A stretch of DNA of 64,000 bases, taken from NCBI RefSeq assembly GCF_024648885.1, contig NZ_JANBBF010000014.1, positions 62,001 through 126,000 on the forward strand, given 5' to 3'. The notes under the pieces were generated by a model. That model saw nothing but the letters and a program-made list of their open reading frames with translations, did not search any database and was not told where the DNA came from. Source of the DNA: Prauserella salsuginis. Lineage in GTDB: Bacteria; Actinomycetota; Actinomycetes; Mycobacteriales; Pseudonocardiaceae. This document shows, in pieces, positions 23,858-33,618 of this stretch. Position numbers and translations under genes: made by a program. Each line of letters begins with the position of its first letter. Positions within the stretch are counted from its first letter, which is position 1.

Positions 23858-25017
23858 CGCGGCTCACCGTCCTGCCCCGGATCGTGCTTGCCCGCGGATT
23901 CCAGCGCCGCCACGAGCAGTGCCTCCTCACGGTCGTTGGGCGGTGCGTTGCGGCAGTCCTCGACGAAACTCCGCGCGATCTCGGTGTCCGACCTGCCACG
24001 GACGGCCTCCGCGTACCGCAACGTGGCCGTCTCCGCGCCCTCCGGCTCCCATTCCAGGTGCACCGCGTACGGGAACCGTTCCCGGAGCCTGCGCATCGCG
24101 TCGACGGGCCTGACCCGGTCGGTCAGCGTCGCCGAGACGAAACTCTCGACGTGCTCCGCGTGCTCGGGCTCGGCGAGCAGGTCGTCGAGCCGTCCGCGCA
24201 TCGTCGCGAGCGGGCGCGGCACCGGCAGTTCCCGACGATGCACCTCGCCGACACCGTCGCCGTCCACATCGAACAGGAAGACCGATTTCCGTTGCGCCAT
24301 CTCGGAGAACGAGTACGCGAGTGGACTTCCCGAGTAGCGGATGCGCTCCTCGAGCACCTGCGGCCCGTGCAGATGCCCCAGCGCGACGTAATCGACGCCC
24401 TCGAATACCGATCCGGGAACCTGCTCCACGCCGCCGACGGCGATCGGCCGTTCCGAATCACATCCCGCGGCGCCGGTGACGAACGCGTGCGCGAGCACGA
24501 TCGACCGCGTGTCCGCAGACCTGCCGTCCAGGTCATCCCGCACCCGCCGCATGGCCTCGGTCAGTACCGCCGTGTGCCCCCTGCCGTCGATACCGAGCGC
24601 GTGCCGGGCGGTCTCCGGCTCGAGGTACGGGATCCCGTACACCGCGACCGGCGCGTCACCGCCCTCGAACACCACCGGCTCCGCGATACCGGCGACCGTC
24701 GTGCGCAGATGCAGCCCGCCCGCGGACGCGAACTCGGCGAACGCTCCGAGCCGGGCGGCGGAATCGTGGTTGCCCGACGTCAGCACCAACTCCGCCCCGG
24801 CCTCGCGGATCCGCCGCATACCCGCGGTCGCGACCCGCACGGCCTCGGCGGACGGCACGGCGCGGTCGTAGATGTCGCCCGCGACGAGGACCACGTCGAT
24901 GGCCTCGTCGGCCACGAGGCCGGCGAGGTGCTCGAGGGTGGCGTCCTGCTCGGTGAGCAGGTCCGCGCCGTGGAAGGTTCGTCCCACGTGCCAGTCGGAG
25001 GTATGGAGCATTCGCAC
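23854..25017 (-). CDS. sbcD: exonuclease subunit SbcD (Mre11-like phosphoesterase)
   Basis: 387 residues from GTG 25017 (ATG 25011 is equally possible). The metallophosphatase motifs occur in order: HTSDWHVGR, VLVAGDIYDRAVP, LTSGNHDS, and the late GHLHGPQV. The protein is the nuclease subunit, using two metal ions, and partners the SbcC ATPase. It is the first gene of a two-gene operon with a 4-base overlap and is divergent from rmuC. Confidence 0.95.
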   Translation of the reverse strand: MRMLHTSDWHVGRTFHGADLLTEQDATLEHLAGLVADEAIDVVLVAGDIYDRAVPSAEAVRVATAGMRRIREAGAELVLTSGNHDSAARLGAFAEFASAGGLHLRTTVAGIAEPVVFEGGDAPVAVYGIPYLEPETARHALGIDGRGHTAVLTEAMRRVRDDLDGRSADTRSIVLAHAFVTGAAGCDSERPIAVGGVEQVPGSVFEGVDYVALGHLHGPQVLEERIRYSGSPLAYSFSEMAQRKSVFLFDVDGDGVGEVHRRELPVPRPLATMRGRLDDLLAEPEHAEHVESFVSATLTDRVRPVDAMRRLRERFPYAVHLEWEPEGAETATLRYAEAVRGRSDTEIARSFVEDCRNAPPNDREEALLVAALESAGKHDPGQDGEPR

Positions 25018-25249
25018 GCGATCAACGCTAGGTGCCCACTCCGACAGAACCCGGCACACCCACCCGGCGTGTCACTAGAACGTGTGTTCCCAATAGGCTC
25101 CGGGGTCCGGCCACCGGGTTTCTGTCGGGGTCGTGCGCCATGATGCGACCGGGCCCGGAACGTGACCGGAAACCGGCGACCGGCCCGCACACAGACTCGT
25201 CCGGGGCCGGCTCGCCCGGACGAGGATCGACGAACGAGGAGCGTGCCCT

Positions 25250-26167
25250 GTGGCTTCGACGGTGTTCGCGGCGGTCGCGACGGTGGCCGCCGCGCTGCTG
25301 GCGGGCGCGGTCGTCCTGCTGTGGCGGCTGTACCAGGACGGCATGCGCCGTGCCGACGACGCCGCGAGGCAGGTCGAGGCGGAACGGGCGAAGCTCGACC
25401 AGCAGCAGGCGGCGCTGCGCCGGTACGAGGTGGCGTTCGCCTCCATCAGCGGCCGGGGCGAACTCGGCGAGCACGTGCTGGTCGAGACCGCGCGTGCACT
25501 CGGCCTGCGCGAGGGCCTGCACTACACCTTGCAGACGGACCTCGCGGGCGGCGGCGCGGCGAAGCCGGACATGGTGCTGCGGGTCGGCGGTGACCGCACG
25601 GTGCCGGTCGACGCCAAGGCGAGCCTCGCGATCTGGGCCGAAGCGGTCGAGACCGACGACCCCGACGAGCGCATCGACGCCCTGCGCGTCCACGTGCGGA
25701 ACCTGCGCTCCCGTGCGACCGAACTGGCGGGAAAGGGCTACCAGCGCTGGGCCGACGCGATCTACGGCACGGTCATGTTCGTGCCGTCGGACGCCGCGGT
25801 CGTCGCCGCGCTCGACACCGACCCCGAGCTGCTGCGGTGGATGCTCGACCGGCGCGTGTTCCTGTGCGGCCCGACCGGTTTCGCCGTCATCGCCTCGGCC
25901 GCCATGTTCGCCGCGACCGAACGCACCCTGCTGGACGACGTCGAACAGGTGCGGGCCTCCGCGGCGTCGGCGCACCGGGCGGCCGCGGGTGCCGTCGACG
26001 CGGTGAACCTGTCGAGCACGCATCTGCAGCGGTTCCTGTCCGCCCGCAAACGGGAGCTGGAAGCACTCGAGAACTTCCGCGGCACGGTCGCCCCGCTGAC
26101 CGAGGCCGCTGCCAGCCCTGCTCCGGTGCCCTCCATCAGGAAGAGCGACGAGGCCACTGCGAACTGA
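25250..26167 (+). CDS. rmuC: DNA recombination protein RmuC
   Basis: 305 residues from GTG 25250, with GAGGAG 8 to 13 bases upstream. An N-terminal membrane helix (ATVAAALLAGAVVLLWRLY) is followed by a short coiled coil and the PD-(D/E)xK-like RmuC core: GRGELGEHVLVETARALGL, KPDMVLRVGGDRTVPVDAKA, GYQRWADAIYGTVMFVP. RmuC limits inversions at inverted repeats. It sits back to back with sbcCD, which acts on the same hairpin structures. Confidence 0.9.
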   Translation: MASTVFAAVATVAAALLAGAVVLLWRLYQDGMRRADDAARQVEAERAKLDQQQAALRRYEVAFASISGRGELGEHVLVETARALGLREGLHYTLQTDLAGGGAAKPDMVLRVGGDRTVPVDAKASLAIWAEAVETDDPDERIDALRVHVRNLRSRATELAGKGYQRWADAIYGTVMFVPSDAAVVAALDTDPELLRWMLDRRVFLCGPTGFAVIASAAMFAATERTLLDDVEQVRASAASAHRAAAGAVDAVNLSSTHLQRFLSARKRELEALENFRGTVAPLTEAAASPAPVPSIRKSDEATAN

Positions 26168-26387
26168 CCACGGCCGCGCCGACGACGGGGACATGACGGG
26201 AGGCTGTGACCGAACCGATACTCCGACGAATCGCCCGAGCCGCGCGTCACGGGTTCATGCCGTCTTCACACGACGCCCGGCGACTGTGGGGGACGTCACC
26301 GGACAGAAGGTCGTCCGACCACCCGGTGCAACGAACGTCGAGGATCCTTAACAGTCGTGGCCGATCTACCGGCTACGGTGTTGCCCT

Positions 26388-27452
26388 GTGACCGCCACAC
26401 GAGATCGCCGCAGCGATCCTGACGCCGCGAACGAGGACGAGCCCGTCCCGTGGGACGAACGTCTCGCGTTCGGTGCCCGGCGCGGTCTGCCCTGGTGGGG
26501 AGCTGTGCTGCTCGCCCTGGTCACGGCGATCGCGGGTGCGGTACTGAGCATGCAGGTGAGCGACGGGCTCGGCCTGCCGTTCCAGTTGATCTACGTCGCG
26601 GGCGTGCTCGCCGCTGTCGCCGGGGTGCGCCGACGCAACCTGTTCGGGCCGATGGTCCAGCCACCGCTGGTCATGGCCGCCACCGTGCCATTGGTCGTGC
26701 TGACCGACACGTCGCTGCCGGAAAGCAACGACACCCTCGCCGATGTGCTGGCGATCAGCACGCCGCTGATCAACAACTTTCCGGTGATGGCGATCGCGAC
26801 GGCACTGACGGTCGGCCTCGGGGTGCTGCGCATCTACCGCGAACGCGATCCCGACCGGCCGCTCAAGGACACGTCGAAGCGCAGCCGTGCCGACGACACC
26901 GGTGATAGCGGGCCCGCCCCGAAGGAGAAGCGACCGGCGAAGAGCAAGACCCCAGGCCCGGCCGACGCCACGGCAGCTGCCGAGGCCGCGGGCGTGGCCG
27001 GCGGCCGGGGTCCTGCCGACGATGCCGGCACGTCCGGGCGCCGTCGCACACCTCGCCCGCCAGAGGACCGGCCGGATGCCCAGGACGGACGCGGCGAACC
27101 GCCACGTAGGCCCCGTCCCGCCGACGGCGGCCGCGGCCCGCGTGGACCGGAGGACGCTCCCCCGCCGCGCAGGCCCAGGTCCGCCGAACCCGACCGTGGA
27201 CCGCGCACGCCACCTCCGGACCGACGGCCCGCCCGGCCGCCACGAACGCCGCCCGACGCCGCGGAACGCAAACGGCGCATCGACGAATGGCCCGACGCGA
27301 TCCCCGGCCCCAAGCGTCCGCAGCGGCCACCGCGGGGCGAGCGACCGGAGCCTCCACAGCGGCCCAAGCGTCCCCGTGGGTCCGAACCACCGCGTGGCGA
27401 CCGGCCCGGCCGGGACCAGCCACGTCGGCGCCCCTGGGACGCCGAGGACTGA
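26388..27452 (+). CDS. DUF6542 membrane protein with Pro/Arg-rich tail
   Basis: 354 residues from GTG 26388, with a TACGGT box at 26374-26379 that suggests a leaderless start. The first 150 residues contain about four membrane helices (WWGAVLLALVTAIAGAVLS, IYVAGVLAAVAGVRRR, PPLVMAATVPLVVLTDT, FPVMAIATALTVGLGVLRIY), matching the DUF6542 family (Rv1111c-like). The remaining 200 residues are a disordered Pro/Arg/Asp tail. Its neighbour ispH and the downstream genes keep the mycobacterial order. Function unknown. Confidence 0.8.
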   Translation: MTATRDRRSDPDAANEDEPVPWDERLAFGARRGLPWWGAVLLALVTAIAGAVLSMQVSDGLGLPFQLIYVAGVLAAVAGVRRRNLFGPMVQPPLVMAATVPLVVLTDTSLPESNDTLADVLAISTPLINNFPVMAIATALTVGLGVLRIYRERDPDRPLKDTSKRSRADDTGDSGPAPKEKRPAKSKTPGPADATAAAEAAGVAGGRGPADDAGTSGRRRTPRPPEDRPDAQDGRGEPPRRPRPADGGRGPRGPEDAPPPRRPRSAEPDRGPRTPPPDRRPARPPRTPPDAAERKRRIDEWPDAIPGPKRPQRPPRGERPEPPQRPKRPRGSEPPRGDRPGRDQPRRRPWDAED

Positions 27453-27556
27453 TCCACGCGGTACCCGGGTCCACACCACCCGGCCGACAACGCGACGACC
27501 GGCCGCCGCAACAACTGGCGCCATGACAACCGGTGCCGCTACGAGCGGGGTCGCAC

Positions 27557-27591
27557 CGACCGCAGTGGACGCCGTGACGACCGCAGTGGAC
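27557..27591. repeat. short 21-bp-spaced direct repeat
   Basis: CGACCGCAGTGGAC occurs at 27557-27570 and again at 27578-27591, downstream of the DUF6542 gene and just before the terminator. Apart from this repeat I see nothing in 27453-27597. Confidence 0.5.
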
Positions 27592-27597
27592 ACACAT

Positions 27598-27634
27598 GAG
27601 GCCGCCCCTCCCCGCACCGGGGAGGGGCGGCCTC
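27598..27634. terminator. bidirectional terminator between DUF6542 gene and ispH
   Basis: GAGGCCGCCCCTCCCCG (27598-27614) and its perfect 17-base complement (27618-27634) are separated by a 3-base loop. The hairpin lies between convergent genes. Confidence 0.85.
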
Positions 27635-27643
27635 ATCGCTGTT

Positions 27644-27713
27644 CGAAAGCCACTATTCGGAAACCGCCATTCGGAAGCCGCTGTCCGAAAGCCACCGTTC
27701 GAGCGCTGTTGTC
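27644..27713. repeat. 14-bp tandem repeat downstream of ispH
   Basis: Five 14-bp units: CGAAAGCCACTATT, CGGAAACCGCCATT, CGGAAGCCGCTGTC, CGAAAGCCACCGTT, CGAGCGCTGTTGTC. They decay towards the right and lie between the terminator and the second repeat block. Confidence 0.7.
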
Positions 27714-27738
27714 CGCTGCCACCGGCCAGGGCTGTTCG

Positions 27739-27842
27739 TTCGGTGGCGGGCCCCTTCGGTGGCGGGCCCCGTCCGGCGGCAAGGCCTCGTCCTGCGGCAA
27801 GGCCTCGTCCTGCGGCAAGGCCTCGTCCTGCGGCAAGGCCTC
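27739..27842. repeat. 16-bp and 18-bp tandem repeats next to the ispH stop
   Basis: Two 16-bp units (TTCGGTGGCGGGCCCC at 27739 and 27755) are followed by four 18-bp units (GTCCTGCGGCAAGGCCTC and one variant) from 27771 to 27842. A minus-strand frame through them encodes EALPQD repeats, but it lacks a ribosome site and is not called as a gene. Confidence 0.8.
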
Positions 27843-27924
27843 GCGGCCGAAGGTCCGAGTCACGGCCGCACCCGGATCGTCCGCCGCCCGGCGTGCACCG
27901 GCGCGGTGCCGAGGCCGGCGGGGA

Positions 27925-28914
27925 TCAGCGCACGCTGCTGCGCGTCTCCTTGTCCGAACGCAGCTCGCGGGGCAGCGCGAACGAGATCTTCTCGTTGGCC
28001 GTGGTGACCTCCTGCACGTCCTCCCAGCCGCGTCCGGCGAGGTCGTCCAGCAGCTCCATCACGAGCACGTCGGGCACGGAGGCACCGCTGGTCACCCCGA
28101 CGGTCGTGACGCCCTCGAGCCACGCAGGGTCGACCTCACTGGCGTAGTCGATCAGGTGCGCGTCGCTCGCACCCGCCTGCAGCGCCACTTCGACGAGCCG
28201 CTGCGAGTTCGACGAGTTGCGCGAGCCCACCACCAGCACGAGGTCGCATTCGGCCGCCATCGCCTTGACCGCCACCTGGCGGTTCGACGTGGCGTAACAG
28301 ATGTCGTCGCTCGGCGGGTCGGCGATCCCGGGGAAGCGTTCGCGGAGCTGGTCCACGCGCTGCATCGTCTCGTCGACGCTCAGCGTCGTCTGGGAGAGCC
28401 ACACGACCTTCTCCGGGTCGCGCACCTGTACCTGCGCCACGTCCTCGGGGGTGTCGACGAGCTGGACGTTCTCGGGCGCCTCACCGGAGGTGCCTTCGAC
28501 CTCCTCGTGGCCGTGGTGGCCGATCAGCATGATGTCGTAGTCGTCCCGGGCGAACCGGTTGACCTCCTTGTGCACCTTCGTCACGAGTGGGCACGTCGCG
28601 TCGATCGTGCGCAGGTTCCGCTTCTCGGCCTCGGCGTGCACCGCAGGCGAGACCCCGTGCGCCGAGAACACGACGAGCGCACCCTCGGGGACCTCGGTGG
28701 TCTCGTCGACGAAGATCACGCCCCGTTCCCGCAGCGTGTCCACGACATGGCGGTTGTGGACGATCTCCTTGCGGACGTAGACGGGCGGGCCGTACATCTC
28801 GAGCGCCTTCTCGACCGTGATCACTGCACGGTCGACACCGGCGCAGTACCCGCGCGGCTTCGCGAGCAGCACACGCTTGCCGTTCTGGTCGCCGCTGGGG
28901 CTGGCTGCACTCAT
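27925..28914 (-). CDS. ispH: 4-hydroxy-3-methylbut-2-enyl diphosphate reductase
   Basis: 329 residues, normal length. The three [4Fe-4S]-ligating Cys are in [12 protein letters not shown], in [13 protein letters not shown] and in [11 protein letters not shown]. Other family motifs are [27 protein letters not shown] and [11 protein letters not shown]. The enzyme makes IPP and DMAPP in the last step of the MEP isoprenoid pathway. It is divergent from the lipid-droplet protein and xseAB, as in mycobacteria. Confidence 0.97.
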   Translation of the reverse strand: MSAASPSGDQNGKRVLLAKPRGYCAGVDRAVITVEKALEMYGPPVYVRKEIVHNRHVVDTLRERGVIFVDETTEVPEGALVVFSAHGVSPAVHAEAEKRNLRTIDATCPLVTKVHKEVNRFARDDYDIMLIGHHGHEEVEGTSGEAPENVQLVDTPEDVAQVQVRDPEKVVWLSQTTLSVDETMQRVDQLRERFPGIADPPSDDICYATSNRQVAVKAMAAECDLVLVVGSRNSSNSQRLVEVALQAGASDAHLIDYASEVDPAWLEGVTTVGVTSGASVPDVLVMELLDDLAGRGWEDVQEVTTANEKISFALPRELRSDKETRSSVR

Positions 28915-29095
28915 GGCTCCCAGGGTACGGATCGCAGGGAAGGGCCGTCATCGCGCGAGCGATGTGGCGGTGCCCGCACCGCCACATCGCCGCGTGCGGT
29001 GCCGCGGCTGTGCGGTGCGGGCGGTGGCCCCGCGCGTGCGGACGGGTAACGGGGTGGGGCTGGGCACGCGGAGCCGCGTGCGGCAGTCTTGGCGC

Positions 29096-29944
29096 ATGAA
29101 GCATTTCCCGTTCCCGGTGCGGGTCGCGGCCGGCCTCGCCGCTTCGACCGCCGACACGGTTCGTGACCTGCCGAAACACCTCACCGAGCTGCCGGTGACG
29201 GTCGCGAGCCAGGTGCTGCAGACCTCGATGCGGGTGCAGCAGCACGTCACCGAGCTCGCGATCAAGGGCGATGACGCGCTCGCGGCGTTCCGCGGAGTCG
29301 ACGACGAACCCAACTGGGCGACGTTCGACGAGGACGACGACCCCGCGGCCGCGCAGGCCGAGGCGCAACCCGGGTCCGGAGCACAACACGGGTCCGAGGC
29401 CCAGCGCGGGGCCGAAGCACCTGGAGCGGCGGCCACGTTCGACGACCCGTGGGACGCCGAATCGCAGGCCCTCGGCGAGGCACACGAGGACGGGGAATTC
29501 GACAGCACCGACCCGCGGATCGCGGCACCGGTAACGGACGCAGCACCCACCGGCGGGACCACGACGGCCGGCGGTGCGGACGCGGCCACCGCTGCCGGTC
29601 CCACCGCTTCCGGCGCCCCTCTCGGCAGCAGCGTGGTCACGGGTTCGACGTCGGCGCCGTCGGCAACGGCGGGTCCCGCAGGAGTGGACGACTACGACGC
29701 TCTCAGCCTGCCCGAGCTGCGTTCCCGGCTGCGCTCGTTCTCCTCCGAGGAGCTGCAGCAGCTCCTCGACTACGAGCGCGACCACGAGAACCGGCCGTCG
29801 TTCACGGGCATGCTGACCCGCCGGATCGCCAACGTCAGGGCCGAGTCGGAGGCCGCGGCCGACAGCGCGGCCGAGGGCTCCTCCGACGGCGGAGCCGGTG
29901 ACGGCACGGACGACGCCGCGACCGGCGAGACCACCACGTCGTGA
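29096..29944 (+). CDS. lipid droplet-associated protein (Rv1109c-like)
   Basis: 282 residues from ATG 29096. The N-terminal 70 residues are conserved in this family ([40 protein letters not shown]). The rest is acidic, Ala/Gly-rich and disordered until a helical C-terminal motif [20 protein letters not shown], ending in [21 protein letters not shown] names this family lipid droplet-associated protein. The stop overlaps the xseA start (GTGA), an arrangement shared with M. tuberculosis Rv1109c-xseA. Confidence 0.82.
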   Translation: MKHFPFPVRVAAGLAASTADTVRDLPKHLTELPVTVASQVLQTSMRVQQHVTELAIKGDDALAAFRGVDDEPNWATFDEDDDPAAAQAEAQPGSGAQHGSEAQRGAEAPGAAATFDDPWDAESQALGEAHEDGEFDSTDPRIAAPVTDAAPTGGTTTAGGADAATAAGPTASGAPLGSSVVTGSTSAPSATAGPAGVDDYDALSLPELRSRLRSFSSEELQQLLDYERDHENRPSFTGMLTRRIANVRAESEAAADSAAEGSSDGGAGDGTDDAATGETTTS

Positions 29945-31203
29945 GCACCGACGCGCGGGGTGCCCAGGACGGTGCCCAGAACGCAGGCGCGCAGCCGTCG
30001 ACGGCCGAGAACCCGTGGCCGGTCCGCACGGTCGCGCGGAAGATCGCCGACTGGATCCACCGCCTCGGTTCGGTGTGGGTCGAAGGGCAGATCACGCAGA
30101 TCTCGGCCCGCCCCGGCACCCAGACGGCGTTCCTGACGCTGCGCGATCCGGCCGCCGACGTGTCCATGTCGGTGACGTGCCAACAGCGGATGCTGCGTTC
30201 GATCGATCCGCCGCTGCGCGAGGGCGCGAGTGTGGTCGTGCATGCGCGGCCGTCGTTCTGGCTGGGCCGCGGCACGCTGAGTCTGCGGGCGAGCGAGATC
30301 CGCGCGGTGGGCATCGGCGAGCTGCTTGCGCGGATCGAGCGACTCCGCAAACTCCTCGCCGCGGAAGGCCTGTTCGCGCAGGAACGGAAGCGCCCGCTGC
30401 CGTTCCTGCCGCGCGGCATCGGCCTGATCACGGGCCGTGCCTCAGCGGCGGAACACGACGTGCTGGCCAACGCGCAGAACCGCTGGCCGGCCGTGAAGTT
30501 CCACGTCGTCAACACGGCGGTGCAGGGGGCGAAGGCCGTGCCGCAGGTCGTGCAGGCCCTGTCGGACCTCGACGCCAACCCCGAGGTCGACGTCATCGTG
30601 ATCGCCCGCGGCGGCGGCAGCGTCGAGGACCTGTTGCCGTTCTCGGACGAGACGCTGTGCCGGGCGGTCGCCGCGGCGGGCACGCCCGTCGTCAGCGCCA
30701 TCGGCCACGAGCCGGACTCGCCGCTGCTGGACAACGTGGCGGACGTGCGCTGCTCGACGCCGACGGGCGCGGCGAAGACGATCGTGCCCGACGTCGGGGA
30801 GGAGACCGCGCGGGTGCACCAGCTGCGCGACCGCGCTCGCCGGGCGCTGCACGGCTGGGTCGACGGCCAGCGCAGGCAGCTCGACCAGCTGCGCAGCCGT
30901 CCCTGTCTGGCCGATCCGCTCGGTCCGGTCGAGCGCAGGGAGGCCGACGCCGCCATGCACGTCGAACGCGCCCGCCGGGCGGTGATGACCACGCTGACAC
31001 ACGAGCAGAGCGCCCTGACCGCCGCGCGGGCCCGGCTGACCGCGCTCGGCCCGTCGGCGACGCTCGAACGCGGGTACGCCGTGGTGCAGTACGTCGACCC
31101 CGACGGGCAGCTGAAGGTGCTGCGGTCGGTCGACGAGGTCACCGAGGGCACCGAACTGCGGGTGCGGGTCACCGACGGCGCGATCTCGGCGACCACGCGA
31201 TAG
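29941..31203 (+). CDS. xseA: exodeoxyribonuclease VII large subunit
   Basis: 420 residues. The N-terminal OB fold ([20 protein letters not shown]) is followed by the catalytic core: [50 protein letters not shown] and [12 protein letters not shown]. XseA with XseB degrades single-stranded DNA and takes part in mismatch and crosslink repair. The GTG start overlaps the preceding stop by 4 bases. Confidence 0.96.
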   Translation: MSTDARGAQDGAQNAGAQPSTAENPWPVRTVARKIADWIHRLGSVWVEGQITQISARPGTQTAFLTLRDPAADVSMSVTCQQRMLRSIDPPLREGASVVVHARPSFWLGRGTLSLRASEIRAVGIGELLARIERLRKLLAAEGLFAQERKRPLPFLPRGIGLITGRASAAEHDVLANAQNRWPAVKFHVVNTAVQGAKAVPQVVQALSDLDANPEVDVIVIARGGGSVEDLLPFSDETLCRAVAAAGTPVVSAIGHEPDSPLLDNVADVRCSTPTGAAKTIVPDVGEETARVHQLRDRARRALHGWVDGQRRQLDQLRSRPCLADPLGPVERREADAAMHVERARRAVMTTLTHEQSALTAARARLTALGPSATLERGYAVVQYVDPDGQLKVLRSVDEVTEGTELRVRVTDGAISATTR

Positions 31204-31278
31204 TGTGCGCCCGGACCCGGCCCCACGCGGGCACGGTGTCCAGCAGGCACGCATCCGAGACGTGAGGCGAACCGCGAC

Positions 31279-31569
31279 GTGAGCGAATCCGGTGGCGACA
31301 CCCCCGACAGCGCCCCCGACGACCTGTCCGGCCTGGACTACGAAGAGGCCCGTGACCAGTTGGTCGAGGTGGTGCGTGAGCTCGAGGCGGGCGGGTTGTC
31401 CCTCGAACAGTCGCTGGCGTTGTGGGAACGCGGCGAGAAGCTGGCGCGCCTGTGCGAAACCCATCTCGCCGGCGCCCGCGAGCGGATCGAAGCCGCGCTG
31501 GCTACGGTTGAGGACGATTCCGACGCGGGCGACGCCGCGGGTGGCTCGGGCGGTGGCTCACCGGAGTGA
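31279..31569 (+). CDS. xseB: exodeoxyribonuclease VII small subunit
   Basis: 96 residues. The core [20 protein letters not shown], then [20 protein letters not shown] and [16 protein letters not shown], is the complete XseB signature. It starts at GTG 31279, 75 bases after xseA. The N- and C-terminal extensions (Asp/Ser/Gly-rich) are typical of actinobacterial forms. Confidence 0.95.
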   Translation: MSESGGDTPDSAPDDLSGLDYEEARDQLVEVVRELEAGGLSLEQSLALWERGEKLARLCETHLAGARERIEAALATVEDDSDAGDAAGGSGGGSPE

Positions 31570-31686
31570 CACCCACCGTGACGTCCGCGACAACTCCATG
31601 AACGCAGGCTCGCGCAGACTGTAAGCAGTGTCCGCGCCGATCTTCGTCGAGCGCGTAATCACGCGACACCCACCTCGGGAGGCAGC

Positions 31687-32739
31687 ATGACCAACAGCAC
31701 GCCGAGACGGGGCGAGACGCCCGATCGCAACCTCGCCATGGAGCTCGTCCGGGTCACCGAGGCTGCGGCGATGGCGGCGGGCCGCTGGGTCGGCAAGGGC
31801 GACAAGAACGGTGGGGACGGCGCGGCGGTCGACGCCATGCGCCAGCTCATCGGCACCGTGTCGATGTCCGGCGTGGTCGTGATCGGTGAGGGCGAGAAGG
31901 ACGAGGCGCCCATGCTGTTCAACGGCGAGGAGGTCGGCAACGGCGACGGCCCGCAGTGTGACGTCGCGGTGGATCCGATCGACGGCACGACGCTGATGAG
32001 CAAGGGCATGCCGAACGCGCTGGCCGTGCTCGCGGTGGCCGAGCGGGGAGCGATGTTCGACCCGTCGGCGGTGTTCTACATGGAGAAGATGGCCGTCGGC
32101 CCGGAGGCCGCGGGGGTCGTCGACCTCTCCGCGCCGATCGCGGAGAACATCCGGCGCGTGGCGAAGGCCAAGCAGAGCAGCGTTTCGGACGTCACGGTGT
32201 GCATCCTCGACCGGCCCCGGCACGAGTCGATCGTCAAGGAGGTCCGCGAGGCGGGCGCCCGCATCCGCTTCATCAGTGACGGTGACGTCGCGGGCGCGAT
32301 CGCGGCGGCACGGTCGACCACGGGTGTCGACATGTTGCTCGGCATCGGCGGTACCCCGGAGGGCATCATCGCCGCCGCCGCGCTCAAGTGCCTCGGCGGC
32401 GAGCTGCAGGGCAGGCTGTGGCCGCAGGACGAGACCGAGCGGCAGCAGGCCGTCGATGCGGGCCACGACCTGGACCGGGTGCTGACCACCGACGACCTGG
32501 TGCGCGGCGACAACGTGTTCTTCTGCGCGACCGGCATCACCGACGGCGACCTGCTGCGCGGCGTGCACTACCGCGCGGGCGGCGCGACGACCGAGTCGAT
32601 CGTGATGCGGTCGAAGTCCGGCACCGTGCGGCTGATCGACGGCTACCACCGGTTGAACAAGCTGCGTACGTTCTCGACGGTCGACTTCGACGGCGCCCCG
32701 GACGCCGACGGTGACACCACCGTCCCGCCGCTCCCCTGA
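31687..32739 (+). CDS. glpX: class II fructose-1,6-bisphosphatase
   Basis: 350 residues. Class II FBPase motifs are present: [19 protein letters not shown] (metal site), and [16 protein letters not shown]. It dephosphorylates fructose-1,6-bisphosphate in gluconeogenesis and is normally the only FBPase in actinobacteria. GGGAGG lies 5 to 10 bases before the ATG. It is followed with a 1-base overlap (TGATG) by a secreted protease gene. xseB-glpX-fumC order matches M. tuberculosis. Confidence 0.96.
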   Translation: MTNSTPRRGETPDRNLAMELVRVTEAAAMAAGRWVGKGDKNGGDGAAVDAMRQLIGTVSMSGVVVIGEGEKDEAPMLFNGEEVGNGDGPQCDVAVDPIDGTTLMSKGMPNALAVLAVAERGAMFDPSAVFYMEKMAVGPEAAGVVDLSAPIAENIRRVAKAKQSSVSDVTVCILDRPRHESIVKEVREAGARIRFISDGDVAGAIAAARSTTGVDMLLGIGGTPEGIIAAAALKCLGGELQGRLWPQDETERQQAVDAGHDLDRVLTTDDLVRGDNVFFCATGITDGDLLRGVHYRAGGATTESIVMRSKSGTVRLIDGYHRLNKLRTFSTVDFDGAPDADGDTTVPPLP

Positions 32740-33614
32740 TGCGGGGCCGGCTCTCCCGCTGCGCGGCCGCCGCCGCGGCGGCCGCTGCCTGCCTGGCCGG
32801 TGTCGTGGCGCCCACGGCGTCGGCCGCGGTTGCCGAAGCCGCACCGGACCGGCAGGCGGCGCCGGCACCGGCGTCCGTGCAGCCCGACCTGGTGGGTGGT
32901 GCGCCCGCCGACCGGACGTATCCGTTCATGGCGTCACTGCAGGAGCAGGGCGAGCACGGCTGCGGTGCGGCGCTGGTGCGGCCCACGTGGCTGGTCACCG
33001 CCGCACACTGCGTCCAGGGACCGACCGGTCAGGGCGGCGCGGATCAGGATTCGGGGCCGTTGACGGCGCGTATCGGCAGTAATGACCGGACCGCGGGCGG
33101 CGAGCTCGCCGAAGCCGCGGAGGTCGTCGTCCACCCGTCGTTCGAGTACCCGGGGTCGACGGGCGACATCGCACTGATCCGGCTGAGCGAGCCCGTGTCG
33201 GCCCAGCCCATCGACATCGCCGCGCCCGACGGCGACACGCCTCCCGGCGAGGCCACGTCGACCGATCCGGGCACGCCGACCAGGCTGCTCGGCTGGGGCC
33301 AGACCTGCCCCGAGAACGGGTGCGGCGACGCTCCGGTGAAGCTGCAGCAGGTCGACACGCAGATCGTCGACGGCGAGCGGTGTGCCGCCGGATTCGACCC
33401 GGCGTCCGAGGTGTGCACGGGCAACCCGGACGGCGCAGGTGCCTGTTACGGCGACTCGGGCGGGCCACAGGTGGTGCGTTCGGGCGAGCGGTGGCGGCTG
33501 GTGGGCGTGTCGAGCCGCGCGGGTAACAACGATCCGGTCTGCGGCAGCGGCCCGTCGATCTACACGTCGGCTCCGGCGTACACGGGGTGGATCGAGGAGA
33601 CGACCGCAGGCTGA
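32739..33614 (+). CDS. secreted trypsin-like serine protease
   Basis: 291 residues. A signal peptide (RGRLSRCAAAAAAAAACLAG, cleavage near ASA at residue 29) and a propeptide lead to LVGGAPADRTYPFMASL, an analogue of the activated trypsin N-terminus. The S1A triad is His90 (LVTAAHCV), Asp143 (GDIALIRL) and Ser240 (GACYGDSGGP). Six or more Cys suggest disulfides. It should be exported and active outside the cell. The ATG overlaps the glpX stop by one base. Confidence 0.93.
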   Translation: MRGRLSRCAAAAAAAAACLAGVVAPTASAAVAEAAPDRQAAPAPASVQPDLVGGAPADRTYPFMASLQEQGEHGCGAALVRPTWLVTAAHCVQGPTGQGGADQDSGPLTARIGSNDRTAGGELAEAAEVVVHPSFEYPGSTGDIALIRLSEPVSAQPIDIAAPDGDTPPGEATSTDPGTPTRLLGWGQTCPENGCGDAPVKLQQVDTQIVDGERCAAGFDPASEVCTGNPDGAGACYGDSGGPQVVRSGERWRLVGVSSRAGNNDPVCGSGPSIYTSAPAYTGWIEETTAG

Positions 33615-33618
33615 GCGG

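Noticed and set aside
21500-24337. 945-codon plus-strand frame opposite sbcC and sbcD
   Set aside because: Antisense shadow of well-supported sbcC/sbcD; its protein has Arg/Leu/Gly shadow composition and no domain.
27633-27863. 76-codon ORF with EALPQD repeats near ispH
   Set aside because: The peptide repeat is a by-product of the 18-bp DNA tandem repeat; no ribosome site and an implausible composition.
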